Shown here: positions 7,655 through 15,429 of the stretch, in pieces | How positions within the stretch are numbered: position 1 is the first letter of the stretch | Layout: the number at the start of each line of letters is the position of its first letter | NCBI RefSeq assembly: GCF_002007105.1 | Contig: NZ_MVBC01000019.1 | Location: forward strand, 1 to 64,000 | Direction: 5' to 3' | DNA from: Hymenobacter sp. CRA2 | GTDB lineage: Bacteria; Bacteroidota; Bacteroidia; Cytophagales; Hymenobacteraceae | DNA: 64,000 nucleotides | Notes under the pieces: generated by a model | Databases searched by the model: none | Told to the model about the DNA's origin: nothing | The model's input: only the letters and a program-made list of their open reading frames with translations | Made by a program: the position numbers and the translations under genes

Positions 7655-9445
7655 ATGGCGGATAACACCAAAAATTCGAACGACACCAAAAATCAAACCT
7701 CTGGTTCGACGCAAGGTGCGCAGGGCAGCACCACACAAGGTGGCAGCACTACTGGTACCTTGGGTACTTCGGGCATGGGCTCCACTGCGGGCGGCATGCA
7801 AGGCAACGCCAACAACCAATCCGGTTCTTCTTCCTCGGGCCTGACCAGCGGTAACAGCGACAGCAACCGTTCGTCAGGCTCGACTACTTCCAGCCAGTCG
7901 TTGGCCAACTCGGAAATGAGCGCGGGCCAGGGTGGCCTGGATAGCTCGGCTTCGGGCAGCGGCAGCAAGTCGTCGGGCGGTGGCTCGTCGAGCAGCAAGA
8001 GCGGCGGCAGCAAGTCGGCTATGGGTTCGTCTTCGTCGTCGGCTTCGGCCAAGAAATCGGGCTCGACCACCAAGGCTTCGACTTCGGCTGGTAAGAGCGG
8101 TTCGTCTTCGAGCAAATCGAAAGGTCAGGACCAAAATAGCGGCCAGTCTTCGGGTTCGGACTCGGATCAGCAGAGCAGCCAAGGCAACTACGGCGGTAAC
8201 TTCGGTAACTCGATGCAAGGCAGCCACCAAGACCGTGACCGGGACGAAAACATGTACAGCGGCGCCGGTCGCGGCGAGTACGGCTCGCACGGCCGCGGCA
8301 ATACCCAAGGCGGCTACGGCAATCAGGACCGAGACTTCGACACCCGTTCGCGCGGCGGCGAGTACGGCCAGGATGGCTACAACCGCGGCACGCAAGGCAA
8401 CTCTTACGGCCAGTATAGCGGCCGCGACGAGTACCAGGGTGGTGGCGGCTACGGCAGCCAAGGGGGCTACAGCGGGAGCTACGGCCAGCAGAGCAACTAC
8501 GGCGGGGGCATGAGCAACCGCGGCGGTCAGGGCATGCAGGGCGGCCACAACTACGGTGAGCAGCGCTCAGGCCACATGGACAGCCAGTACGGCGGCCAGC
8601 GCGACTCGTACGGTTCCCAGGAGCGTGGCTACGGCCAGCAAGGCGGCAGCAACATGGGTGGTGGCATGCAAGGCAGCTATGGCAGCCAGGGCGGCGACTA
8701 CAGCGGCCGCAACTACGGTGGCCAAGGCATGCAGGGCGGCTACGGCCAGGGCAACAACCAGGACCGCAGCTCGAACGACAACGGCTCGCGCTACGGGCAG
8801 GGCCAGGGCTACAGCCAGGACTACGGCCGCTCGTCGATGGGTGGTGGCATGCAGGGCGGCTACGGCCAGCAGGGCAACCGCGGCGGCCAGGGCGGCCGTG
8901 AGCAGGATGACTACGGCCAGTACAGCACCCGCAACCAGCGCGAAGACCAAGACCGCTACTCTTCGCGCGGCGGCTACGACAATCAAGGCTCTTCGCGCGG
9001 CGGCGACTACTACGGTGGTGGCTACAGCGGCGGTCAGGGCAGCCAGGGCCGCAGCAACATGGGCGGCGGCCAGATGGGCAGTGGCTACGGCGGCGGTTAC
9101 AACGATGACCGCTACGACTCGGGCCGTTCGGGCTCGTCGTACGGTTCGCAGAACAGCAACTACGGCTCGCGCAGCGGCTACAACGAAGGCCGTGGCGGCT
9201 ACATGGGCAACTCCGACCAGGGTTTCGGCTCGCGCGGCGGCTCCTACAACGACGAGTACGACTCGTCGAACCGCAACTCGCGCCAGGGCTCGGCTTCGCG
9301 CGGCGACATGCGCAACGAGGACCGTAGCCAGAACTACGGCCAGCAGAACCGCGGCAACAACCGCAACCAGAACGAAGACTCGGACTACGGTTCCGGCTCG
9401 GCCATGCGCCGCAACCGCGGCCGCGACGAGGATGACCGTTACTAA
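7655..9445 (+). CDS. Long low-complexity (prion-like, FUS-like) protein, Gly/Ser/Tyr/Gln/Arg-rich
   Basis: The 596-residue product shows no known fold. Residues 1-175 are Ser/Gly/Thr/Lys-rich, with runs such as SSKSGGSKSAMGSSSSSAS. Residues 176-596 are made of Gly, Tyr, Gln, Ser, Asn, Arg and Asp in repeating units like GGMQGGYGQ, YGSQGGYSG and SRGGSYND. I find no Cys, Trp, Pro, Val or Ile, and only about four Leu and three Phe. SYGQ/GYGQ plus RGG motifs recall the low-complexity regions of eukaryotic FUS/EWS proteins that drive condensate formation. No signal peptide or membrane segment is seen, so it is likely cytoplasmic. It stands alone between two terminators. The last residues, RNRGRDEDDRY, resemble the end of the protein at 55543-56577. 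Function unknown; a stress or nucleic-acid-associated scaffold is only a guess. Gene reality is strongly supported by the absence of stops, its flanking terminators and the paralogue. Confidence 0.8.
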   Translation: MADNTKNSNDTKNQTSGSTQGAQGSTTQGGSTTGTLGTSGMGSTAGGMQGNANNQSGSSSSGLTSGNSDSNRSSGSTTSSQSLANSEMSAGQGGLDSSASGSGSKSSGGGSSSSKSGGSKSAMGSSSSSASAKKSGSTTKASTSAGKSGSSSSKSKGQDQNSGQSSGSDSDQQSSQGNYGGNFGNSMQGSHQDRDRDENMYSGAGRGEYGSHGRGNTQGGYGNQDRDFDTRSRGGEYGQDGYNRGTQGNSYGQYSGRDEYQGGGGYGSQGGYSGSYGQQSNYGGGMSNRGGQGMQGGHNYGEQRSGHMDSQYGGQRDSYGSQERGYGQQGGSNMGGGMQGSYGSQGGDYSGRNYGGQGMQGGYGQGNNQDRSSNDNGSRYGQGQGYSQDYGRSSMGGGMQGGYGQQGNRGGQGGREQDDYGQYSTRNQREDQDRYSSRGGYDNQGSSRGGDYYGGGYSGGQGSQGRSNMGGGQMGSGYGGGYNDDRYDSGRSGSSYGSQNSNYGSRSGYNEGRGGYMGNSDQGFGSRGGSYNDEYDSSNRNSRQGSASRGDMRNEDRSQNYGQQNRGNNRNQNEDSDYGSGSAMRRNRGRDEDDRY

Positions 9446-9465
9446 GCCCTTCTGAGCTAATTAGT

Positions 9466-9502
9466 AAAAAGGCCCCTCGGCAGCTGCCGAGGGGCCTTTT
9501 TT
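9466..9502 (+). terminator. Terminator after the low-complexity gene
   Basis: A 17-bp perfect palindrome, AAAAGGCCCCTCGGCAG and its complement, centred near 9484 and ending in six T residues. It lies 20 bases after the stop codon. Confidence 0.85.
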
Positions 9503-9620
9503 GTTGTCGGGTCAGGCGAGGCGCTGACAAGCGCAGTTTACTGAGTTCAGGTGTAGCTTTTGGTCCTCAACGCAACGAACAGGGTGCATCCCGGGGCCTC
9601 ACCCGAGCCGACAACGCCGA

Positions 9621-10499
9621 CTAAGCCGGCAAAAACGCGGCCCGGTTTTCCTGAGCAAATTCCTGCACCGTGCGGGGCCGCCGGCCCGTGAGCCGTTCCA
9701 CATCGGGCGTGATGCCAGCGGCGTGGCCCGCCCGGCCAAGGGCGTGGAGCTCCATCATGCTATCAATCATCCACTGCGGGGCGCCCTGCATGGCCTGGCG
9801 GGCGGTTTCTTCGGGCACGTCCACGTACTGCACGGGGCGGCCGGCCGCCTGGCCGATAGCGGCCGCTACTTCCTGGGTGCTCAGGGCCTGCGGGCCGGTG
9901 AGGGCATAGGCCCGGCCGTGGTGCTTCGGAATATCATCGGTGAGAATAGCCGCAGCGACTTCGGCAATGTCAAACACGTCGATGTAACTTATGCGGCCTT
10001 CCCCCAGCGGCTGGTAGATGGCGCCCTGCTGGCGGATGGACTCGCCCTGGTAGTTAATGAAGTTCTGCAGAAAGCTATTTGGGCGCAGAATGGCGTACGG
10101 CAGGCCACTTTGCGCCAGGTAGCGTTCCACCTCGCGGTGCCAGCGACCCAACTGAATGCCCGGCTCGGCTTCGGCGCCCATTACCGAAAGCCGAACCACT
10201 TGCTTGACCCGGGCCGCTTTGGCTGCATCGATGAGCTGCTGCCCCATCTGTACCTGCGTGTCGGTAAACGGGGTAACGAGAAACACGCGGTCGACGCCGG
10301 TGAAGGCCACGGTGAGCGTTTCGGGACGCTCGAAGTCCAGCTCCACCAGCTGAACGTCGGGGTTAAGGTGGCGCAGCCGGTCGCCCTTGATGACGGAGTG
10401 CACACCGGCGCGCACGTGCACGTCGCGGTTGCTCAGGGCGCGCACCAGCTCGCTGCCGACGTTGCCGGTAGCGCCGGTGACCAGGATAGTTTCGGGCAT
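9621..10499 (-). CDS. NmrA-like SDR family NAD(P)-binding oxidoreductase
   Basis: The 292-residue product opens with ILVTGATGNVGSELVRAL, the GxxGxxG dinucleotide-binding motif of extended or atypical SDR proteins. The middle segment (RLSVMGAEAEPG...GRWHREVERYLAQSG) and LPYAILRPNSFLQNF are typical of NmrA/HSCARG and quinone oxidoreductase-2-like members, which bind NAD(P) and often act as redox sensors or reductases. No YxxxK catalytic pair is obvious. It is cytoplasmic. The next minus-strand gene upstream begins about 76 bases away, so linkage is uncertain. Subfamily and substrate are open. Confidence 0.85.
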   Translation of the reverse strand: MPETILVTGATGNVGSELVRALSNRDVHVRAGVHSVIKGDRLRHLNPDVQLVELDFERPETLTVAFTGVDRVFLVTPFTDTQVQMGQQLIDAAKAARVKQVVRLSVMGAEAEPGIQLGRWHREVERYLAQSGLPYAILRPNSFLQNFINYQGESIRQQGAIYQPLGEGRISYIDVFDIAEVAAAILTDDIPKHHGRAYALTGPQALSTQEVAAAIGQAAGRPVQYVDVPEETARQAMQGAPQWMIDSMMELHALGRAGHAAGITPDVERLTGRRPRTVQEFAQENRAAFLPA

Positions 10500-10575
10500 G
10501 GGAGGGGTGTTTGGGTTGGAGATGAGTCGGTCGTCAACTACCGCTAAGGCCCCGGGATTGTTCGGCCCCGTGGCT

Positions 10576-11460
10576 TCAACGCGCGGCTTCCGCGCTGCGG
10601 TACGACGCCCGGTACAGGCGGCCTTTTTCGTTGCTGAAAATGAAGTCGTGGTCGTTGACGAAGGTCAGCGCCTCGGCCTGCCCGGTGGACGGCACCGGCA
10701 AGCAGCTTTTTCGGCCGTCGAACAGCCGCGCCCCGGGCTTGGTCTCGATCAGGTAGATGTGGCCGTAGCCCATCAAGGCCACCGTGCGCCCGTCGGGGCT
10801 GATGTCGGCGGAGGTAATCCAGGTATTGATGCGGATGCTGTCGGCCAGCCGGGCCACGTAGTTGCCGGGCTTGGCGGGCAGGTGGTATTCCTTCACCCAG
10901 TTGCCCTTGCCGCGGTTTTTGGTGAAGAGGTACAGGCTGTCGTCGCGGTAGAAGAAGGCTTCACAGTCGAAGTTGCGGGCGGGCTTTTTGGGCGGAAACT
11001 GCCGCTGATCGGGGTAGCGAAACTGGATGGTTTCGAGCTGCGACAGGTTGGGACCGGAAAGGCAGTAGATGCGCAGGTCGCGGCGCTTGTTGGCGTTGTT
11101 GCCGAAGTCGCCGATGAACAGCGTGCCGCGCTGCCGGTCCTGGGCCAGGTCTTCCCAGTCTACGTTCGTGGCGCCGCGCGCGGGGTGGGTGCGGATCAGG
11201 TCGCCCTGTGGATTGACCAGGTACAGCCAGGACGTGTTGCCGCCGTCGCCGTGGGTCCACAGGTTGCCGTCGGCATCGGCCACGGCCAGCCCGGAGCTTT
11301 CCACCACCTCTTCCTTGTGCAGCCGCCCCACGGGCCGCACGGCATATTCCTGCGTGACGCGGTCGAAGTCGCCGCGGTCGGCATCTTTGGCGCAGCCGCA
11401 CAGCACCGATTGCACGAAGATGAGCAGGGGAACCAGCTTGTCGCGAAGTAAAAACAGCAT
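10576..11460 (-). CDS. Putative beta-propeller lipoprotein
   Basis: The product has 294 residues when started at the ATG at 11460. The frame stays open upstream to 11805, but that part overlaps the next gene and lacks a signal. The start gives MLFLLRDKL... with a lipobox-like LCGC (Cys23). Repeated strand-like units include ESSGLAVADADGNLWTHGD, DWEDLAQD...LFIGDFGNN, FDCEAFFYRDDSLYLFTKN and SADISPDGRTVALMGYG, consistent with a five- or six-bladed propeller. I recall similar 'DWEDxA...IGDxGNN' lipoproteins in Bacteroidota with no firm function. Exported and membrane-anchored. A secreted esterase or sugar-binding role cannot be excluded. Confidence 0.7.
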   Translation of the reverse strand: MLFLLRDKLVPLLIFVQSVLCGCAKDADRGDFDRVTQEYAVRPVGRLHKEEVVESSGLAVADADGNLWTHGDGGNTSWLYLVNPQGDLIRTHPARGATNVDWEDLAQDRQRGTLFIGDFGNNANKRRDLRIYCLSGPNLSQLETIQFRYPDQRQFPPKKPARNFDCEAFFYRDDSLYLFTKNRGKGNWVKEYHLPAKPGNYVARLADSIRINTWITSADISPDGRTVALMGYGHIYLIETKPGARLFDGRKSCLPVPSTGQAEALTFVNDHDFIFSNEKGRLYRASYRSAEAAR

Positions 11461-11629
11461 AGAGCAGACGCTGAAACAGCCACGCCGCCCTGAATGCACT
11501 AGCGGCGGCTTGGGCTGCCTTACGCAAAGCCCGCGTCGGTGGGTGCACTTGGCTGCAGTTTGGCCGAGCCGGGTGCCGGTAGCCGCTACGCTTGAGCTCG
11601 GGCAAAATGTAACCAAGGACGCCGTCAGC

Positions 11630-12616
11630 TCAGAAACGCAGGTAGGGCAGCAGTTTCTGGTAGGTTTCCTCGTCGAGCACGCGGATCTGCCGCAGGTCGG
11701 CGGGCTGGCGGAAGCGGCCGTGCTGCTGGCGGTAGGCGATGAGCACGCGCGCCAGGCGCTTGCCCAGATACGGGTGCTGGCAGATTTCTTCGAAGCTGCC
11801 CTCATTCACGTTCAGCGGTGCGGGCTGGTAGCCCGTGGCCACGAAGGTGTACTTGCGTAGGCTGTCCACCAGGTCGGGCGCGTCGCGCAGGCTGTAGATT
11901 TCGGCCGTCTGATCTTCGGTGATGAAGCCGCCCAGCCGCTCGCGGTACTCCACCACGCGCATGGATAGCTTGCGCCCGATGCCCCGGATTTGCATGAGCT
12001 GGGTGGTGTCGGCCCGGTTCAGGTCGAAGGGCTGCAGGTTACGCGGCTTGCGCGGGAAGCGGGCGGGCGTCGCTGCGTCGTCGGCAGCGGTGGTGCGGTC
12101 GGGGTAACGGCTGGCAAAGGTTGGTTTTTCGCGGGCCGGCAGTTGCTCAGGCAAGAGCAGGTAGGGCGCTAGCCGTTGGTAGGTCGAGTCTTCTAAGCCG
12201 TAAGCCTTGCGCAGCTGCTCCTTGGCCCGAAAGCCGCCGATGATTTCGCGGTACTTCACCAGGCGCTTGGCAAGGAAGCGTGGCAGCCCGCGGGCCTGCC
12301 AGCCGGTTTCGTCCACCGTGTTCGGATCGAATGGCGTGAGCGGGATGCGCGCCACCCGAACGTAGGAGTTGCGGCGGGCAGGGTAGCTGCGGCGCTCCGG
12401 CGTGGCTGGGCGCGCAGCGGTAAGAGCCGCTGCCAGCTGATCAAGCTGCCGGCGGTCGGCACTGGGGTCGTAGTGGGGTAGGGCAGGGCGCAGCAACACC
12501 GGCGCGGCCAACAACAGGAGCAGCAAAACCAGCAGGAAGGCGAAGCCGTTGGTTTCGGCGCGCGAAAACCCGAAATGGCGGCGCACAAACCGGCGCAGCG
12601 TAGCAAACACGGACAT
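11630..12616 (-). CDS. Membrane-anchored triple helix-hairpin-helix (ComEA-like) protein
   Basis: The 328-residue product has a basic N-terminus, then a membrane segment at about 26-46 (FAFLLVLLLLLLAAPVLL), then three helix-hairpin-helix modules. These begin at about 95 (PFDPNTVDETGW), 195 (PFDLNRADTTQLMQIRGIG) and 265 (PLNVNEGSFEEICQHPYLG), each followed by KR/RVxxYRexxGxF-type text. HhH units bind DNA without sequence preference; in ComEA such a protein binds incoming DNA outside the membrane. The orientation would place these modules in the periplasm, which fits a DNA-uptake role, but most Bacteroidota carry such genes without proven competence. The first module lacks the GIG turn and may only pack. 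Confidence 0.85.
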   Translation of the reverse strand: MSVFATLRRFVRRHFGFSRAETNGFAFLLVLLLLLLAAPVLLRPALPHYDPSADRRQLDQLAAALTAARPATPERRSYPARRNSYVRVARIPLTPFDPNTVDETGWQARGLPRFLAKRLVKYREIIGGFRAKEQLRKAYGLEDSTYQRLAPYLLLPEQLPAREKPTFASRYPDRTTAADDAATPARFPRKPRNLQPFDLNRADTTQLMQIRGIGRKLSMRVVEYRERLGGFITEDQTAEIYSLRDAPDLVDSLRKYTFVATGYQPAPLNVNEGSFEEICQHPYLGKRLARVLIAYRQQHGRFRQPADLRQIRVLDEETYQKLLPYLRF

Positions 12617-12719
12617 AGGATAAACTACGGAGCAACTCGAATACGGCGAGAAGCTACAAGTAAATCCAATTGGTTAGATGTGGGTTTAGCAAAAAAATAC
12701 GCGCTACGTTGCCTAATGC

Positions 12720-13640
12720 TCAGCGTGGCAGCTGGTACACGGCAAAGCCGGCGGGTGTGAGGGCGTACAGGTACTGCTCGCCCACCAGCACCTGCGCGGC
12801 GTCGGCTGTGGGCAGCAGCACGGTGCGCTCCTTCAGGGCGTAAAGGTGAAAGAAGTGCAGCAGGCCGTCCTTTACGTAGTACAGCTCGTCGCCGCGGAAG
12901 CCCACCCAGTTCAGGCCCGGCAGCGGCAGCTGCTTGCGGAAGTTGCCCAGGTTGTCGAATACCCAGATGCCCGAGGTGTGGTCGACCAGGTACAGGTTGT
13001 TCTGATACTCGCGCAGAAAGCGGAAATCGGGCTTGACGCGGCCCAGCAGCAAATCAAGGGGCGTGCGCACCGTCACGCGCTGCTGCTGCGAGTTGAACTG
13101 CAGCAGCGTCAGGTCGCTTTCGTTGAGCAGCCACAAGTTGTCGTCGGGCGCAATGGTGGCGGTGCGGATCAGGCCGCCGTCCACGTACTCGGTCAGACGG
13201 GTATTGCCGATGGGGGCCAGAAACCGGTCGAGCAGCTGCAGCTCCTGCCGGTCGTCGTAGTAAATGAGGATTTTAGTGGTGTTCCAGGCTTCCACCAGCC
13301 CCGTGCGGCCCGGCAGCGGCGGCGAGTACACGGCCAGCGGCTGCCCGTCGGGCCCAAACTGCCGCAGGTTGTTCTGCCGGTCGGTTATGTAGAGGTTGCC
13401 CTTGCGGTCCAGCGAAGCGGCGCCCGGCTGGGGCAAAGTTACATTGCGCACCAGGGCCAGGGTGGGCGGCGTGGCGGCTGGCGCGGGCGCAGCCAGCTGC
13501 GCCGTCGGCCGCACCTCGGCCGGCGCCGATGGCGGCGTGGTGGTCGTTTGGGCCGCGGCGGCCAAGGCGGCGGTGCTCAGCCACAGGCTCAGCCCGGCCG
13601 CTTTAGCCCTGAAATTCGCGCAGTAGCAGTTCGTGGCCAT
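12720..13640 (-). CDS. Exported propeller-like protein linked to LpxH-like gene
   Basis: The 306-residue product has a hydrophobic stretch at about 14-30 ending AAAAQ, which fits a signal peptide with an unusually long n-region. A Pro/Ala/Thr-rich linker (30-60) follows, then NHL/PQQ-like strands: GAASLDRKGNLYITDRQN, NLYLVDHTSGIWVFDNLG and GEQYLYALTPAGFAVYQLPR. It is likely periplasmic. Its first 38 bases overlap the end of the LpxH-like gene, so translation is probably coupled. I recall this kind of protein beside UDP-diacylglucosamine hydrolase genes in related bacteria, but no function is known to me. Confidence 0.75.
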   Translation of the reverse strand: MATNCYCANFRAKAAGLSLWLSTAALAAAAQTTTTPPSAPAEVRPTAQLAAPAPAATPPTLALVRNVTLPQPGAASLDRKGNLYITDRQNNLRQFGPDGQPLAVYSPPLPGRTGLVEAWNTTKILIYYDDRQELQLLDRFLAPIGNTRLTEYVDGGLIRTATIAPDDNLWLLNESDLTLLQFNSQQQRVTVRTPLDLLLGRVKPDFRFLREYQNNLYLVDHTSGIWVFDNLGNFRKQLPLPGLNWVGFRGDELYYVKDGLLHFFHLYALKERTVLLPTADAAQVLVGEQYLYALTPAGFAVYQLPR

Positions 13641-14388
13641 CGTAGACGCCGTACGTGCAATAATTGACCCACTCGCCGAGGTTCACGTAGCGGCTGTGCG
13701 CCCCCACCGGTACATCGAGCGGTAGGTGGCGGTGCCCGAACACGTAGTAGTCGTGGTGAAAACGCTGCTCCAGCTCGCGGCAGTACACCAGCAGCCACTC
13801 CTCGTCGCCGAGGTACACGTCGTCCTTGGCCGTGTTGCTCAGGCGGCTGCGCTGGCTCCAGGCGTTGGCAATGCCAATGCCCACGTTGGGGTGAATGCGC
13901 GCAAACAGCCACTGGGCCACCGGCGAGGCAAACACGCGCTTGAGCACTTTGTAAGTGTAGTCCTTGGGCCCGAGGCCGTCGCCGTGGCCGATGTGGAAGC
14001 GGTGTGGGCCGATATCGAGGCTCACCGGGTGCCGTAGTACCGGAATGCCCAGCTCTTGGGTGAAGTAGCCGAACATCCACATGTCGTGGTTGCCGGTGAA
14101 GAAGGTCACGGGCAGGCCGGCGTCGGTCAGCTCGGCCAGCTTGCCCTGCAGGCGGATGAAGCCGCGCGGAATGGCGTGGCGGTACTCAAACCAGAAGTCG
14201 AAAATGTCGCCGACCAGGTAAATGGCCGCCGCGTCCTGCGCGGCCATGTCCAGCCAGCGCACGATGCGCCGCTCCCGCTCGCGCGAGCGGGCCATGTCGG
14301 GGGCGCCGAGGTGAAAATCGGACGCGAAGTACACCTTGCGGCCCGGCTCTAAGTGGATGGGGGGCAGCTCAGGCAGTGGGAAGGTCAT
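13603..14388 (-). CDS. lpxH: UDP-2,3-diacylglucosamine diphosphatase-like metallophosphoesterase (LpxH family)
   Basis: The 261-residue product carries every calcineurin-like phosphoesterase motif in order: SDFHLGAPD (about 24-32), GDIFDFWFEY (60-69), GNHD (about 99-102), GHGD (about 133) and GHRHLP (about 219). These match LpxH, which removes UMP from UDP-2,3-diacylglucosamine in lipid A synthesis at the inner membrane. It overlaps the LUD gene upstream by 20 bases and the propeller gene downstream by 38, indicating one operon. Bacteroidota often hold more than one LpxH-like protein, so this could be the paralogue rather than the lipid A enzyme. Confidence 0.85.
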   Translation of the reverse strand: MTFPLPELPPIHLEPGRKVYFASDFHLGAPDMARSRERERRIVRWLDMAAQDAAAIYLVGDIFDFWFEYRHAIPRGFIRLQGKLAELTDAGLPVTFFTGNHDMWMFGYFTQELGIPVLRHPVSLDIGPHRFHIGHGDGLGPKDYTYKVLKRVFASPVAQWLFARIHPNVGIGIANAWSQRSRLSNTAKDDVYLGDEEWLLVYCRELEQRFHHDYYVFGHRHLPLDVPVGAHSRYVNLGEWVNYCTYGVYDGHELLLREFQG

Positions 14389-15022
14389 CCAGTAAAAACA
14401 ACGTGATGCTGCGCGGGCCGTGTGCGCCCAGCACCAACGTCTTCTCGATGTCGGCCGTGCGGCTCGGGCCCGTGGCCAGCGAAATCATGGAGGGCAGCTT
14501 GTCGGCCCCAAATTTAGCTTCTACCAGCCGCAACGCGTCGCCGATGTCGGCTACCACCTGCGAGGCGCGGGCAAACACCAGCTGCTGATCGGGGTAAATG
14601 CTCAGGCGCCGTCCGCTGGCCGTGGCCGAGCTGAGCAGCACCGAGCCGGTGCGCGCCACCAGGGCCTCGCAGGTGGTCAGGCCCGCGTCGGCGTGGGCAA
14701 TGAAGTCGGTTTCGTCGCCGATGTGCACGATGCCGGCCGCGTGCAGCAGCTTTTTCAGCTCCGGCTCCCAGGCGTACAGGTGCTCGATGTTGCGCTCCTT
14801 TTTGTGGGCGTAGAGCAGGTCGTAGAAGTTGTCTTCCGACGCGCAGTAGTAGAACGTGCCGCCGGCGCGCACAAAGCTCTCGGCAAACTGCACCGTGAGG
14901 TCGTCGGCCGGGGCGGGGAAGAGCGGCGCCGTGAAGTCGGGCGCGGCGGGCTGGTGCGGGCTGGGCTGCTGCAGGGCTTCGCGCACCCGCCGCAGGATGA
15001 TGTCGCGGGAGGTATCGGGCAT
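14369..15022 (-). CDS. LUD-domain protein (LutC/YkgG-like)
   Basis: The 217-residue product starts at the ATG at 15022. The LUD fold occupies about 70-217, with conserved text ADAGLTTCEALVARTGSV and the ending ATGPSRTADIEKTLVLGAHG. LutC acts with Fe-S proteins LutA and LutB in lactate oxidation in Bacillus. No lutA or lutB is nearby; instead the gene heads an overlapping cluster with the LpxH-like gene, as in many Bacteroidota. So a lactate role is unsupported here. A TAGCTTTG box ends only four bases before the ATG, hinting at a very short or absent leader. Confidence 0.85.
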   Translation of the reverse strand: MPDTSRDIILRRVREALQQPSPHQPAAPDFTAPLFPAPADDLTVQFAESFVRAGGTFYYCASEDNFYDLLYAHKKERNIEHLYAWEPELKKLLHAAGIVHIGDETDFIAHADAGLTTCEALVARTGSVLLSSATASGRRLSIYPDQQLVFARASQVVADIGDALRLVEAKFGADKLPSMISLATGPSRTADIEKTLVLGAHGPRSITLFLLDDLPTA

Positions 15023-15025
15023 AGA

Positions 15026-15055
15026 CAAAGCTAATCAGGGTTTGAGTGAATCAAT
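15026..15055 (-). promoter_or_regulatory. Promoter of the LUD gene, possibly leaderless
   Basis: On the minus strand TTG (15055-15053) is followed after 19 bases by TAGCTTTG (15033-15026), matching TAnnTTTG spacing. Initiation would fall at about 15020, on top of the ATG at 15022. Confidence 0.4.
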
Positions 15056-15115
15056 TACTTTCAAGGCTCTAATCGCGTGGGTTCCTGATAACAGCTTATC
15101 CGACAAATCAAGCTA

Positions 15116-15379
15116 ATGTATTTGCTGCCAGTATTCATATGCTTCGTCTTGATTGGGCTGCAGATAAGGTCTTACGATAGCCCAACCTCGTTTAGCAAGG
15201 CCGGATATTTCCTGGTAGCTGGGTGCGCACTGTCAATTGTTTGTTACGGCATTTTGCTCAGTGAGTGGTACGTTGCGTGGTGCGCTATTTGGTGGCCGCC
15301 CTTGTGTTTTCTGCTAGTTGTAGTAGGAATACCTCTCGGCATTAATCGGCTAGCTATGGCCTTGTTCTTAGGCCGCTAA
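15116..15379 (+). CDS. Small hypothetical membrane protein
   Basis: The 87-residue product shows three hydrophobic segments (about 1-17, 29-49 and 56-84), with tryptophans in the second loop (WYVAWCAIWWPP). It is probably an inner-membrane protein. No family is recognised. GC content is lower than in neighbours (near 50 percent), which may mark a recently acquired gene. It precedes the SMI1/KNR4 gene by 50 bases on the same strand, so the two could be co-transcribed. Confidence 0.5.
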   Translation: MYLLPVFICFVLIGLQIRSYDSPTSFSKAGYFLVAGCALSIVCYGILLSEWYVAWCAIWWPPLCFLLVVVGIPLGINRLAMALFLGR

Positions 15380-15429
15380 CATGGGCCACCACATTACAGA
15401 GCTAATCACATCAGCAATACCAGCTTCAC

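Noticed and set aside
8019-9530. Long minus-strand frame opposite the low-complexity gene
   Set aside because: Cys/Arg/Ser-rich shadow caused by the repeated GGC/TAC/CAG codons of the plus-strand gene; no family and no promoter.
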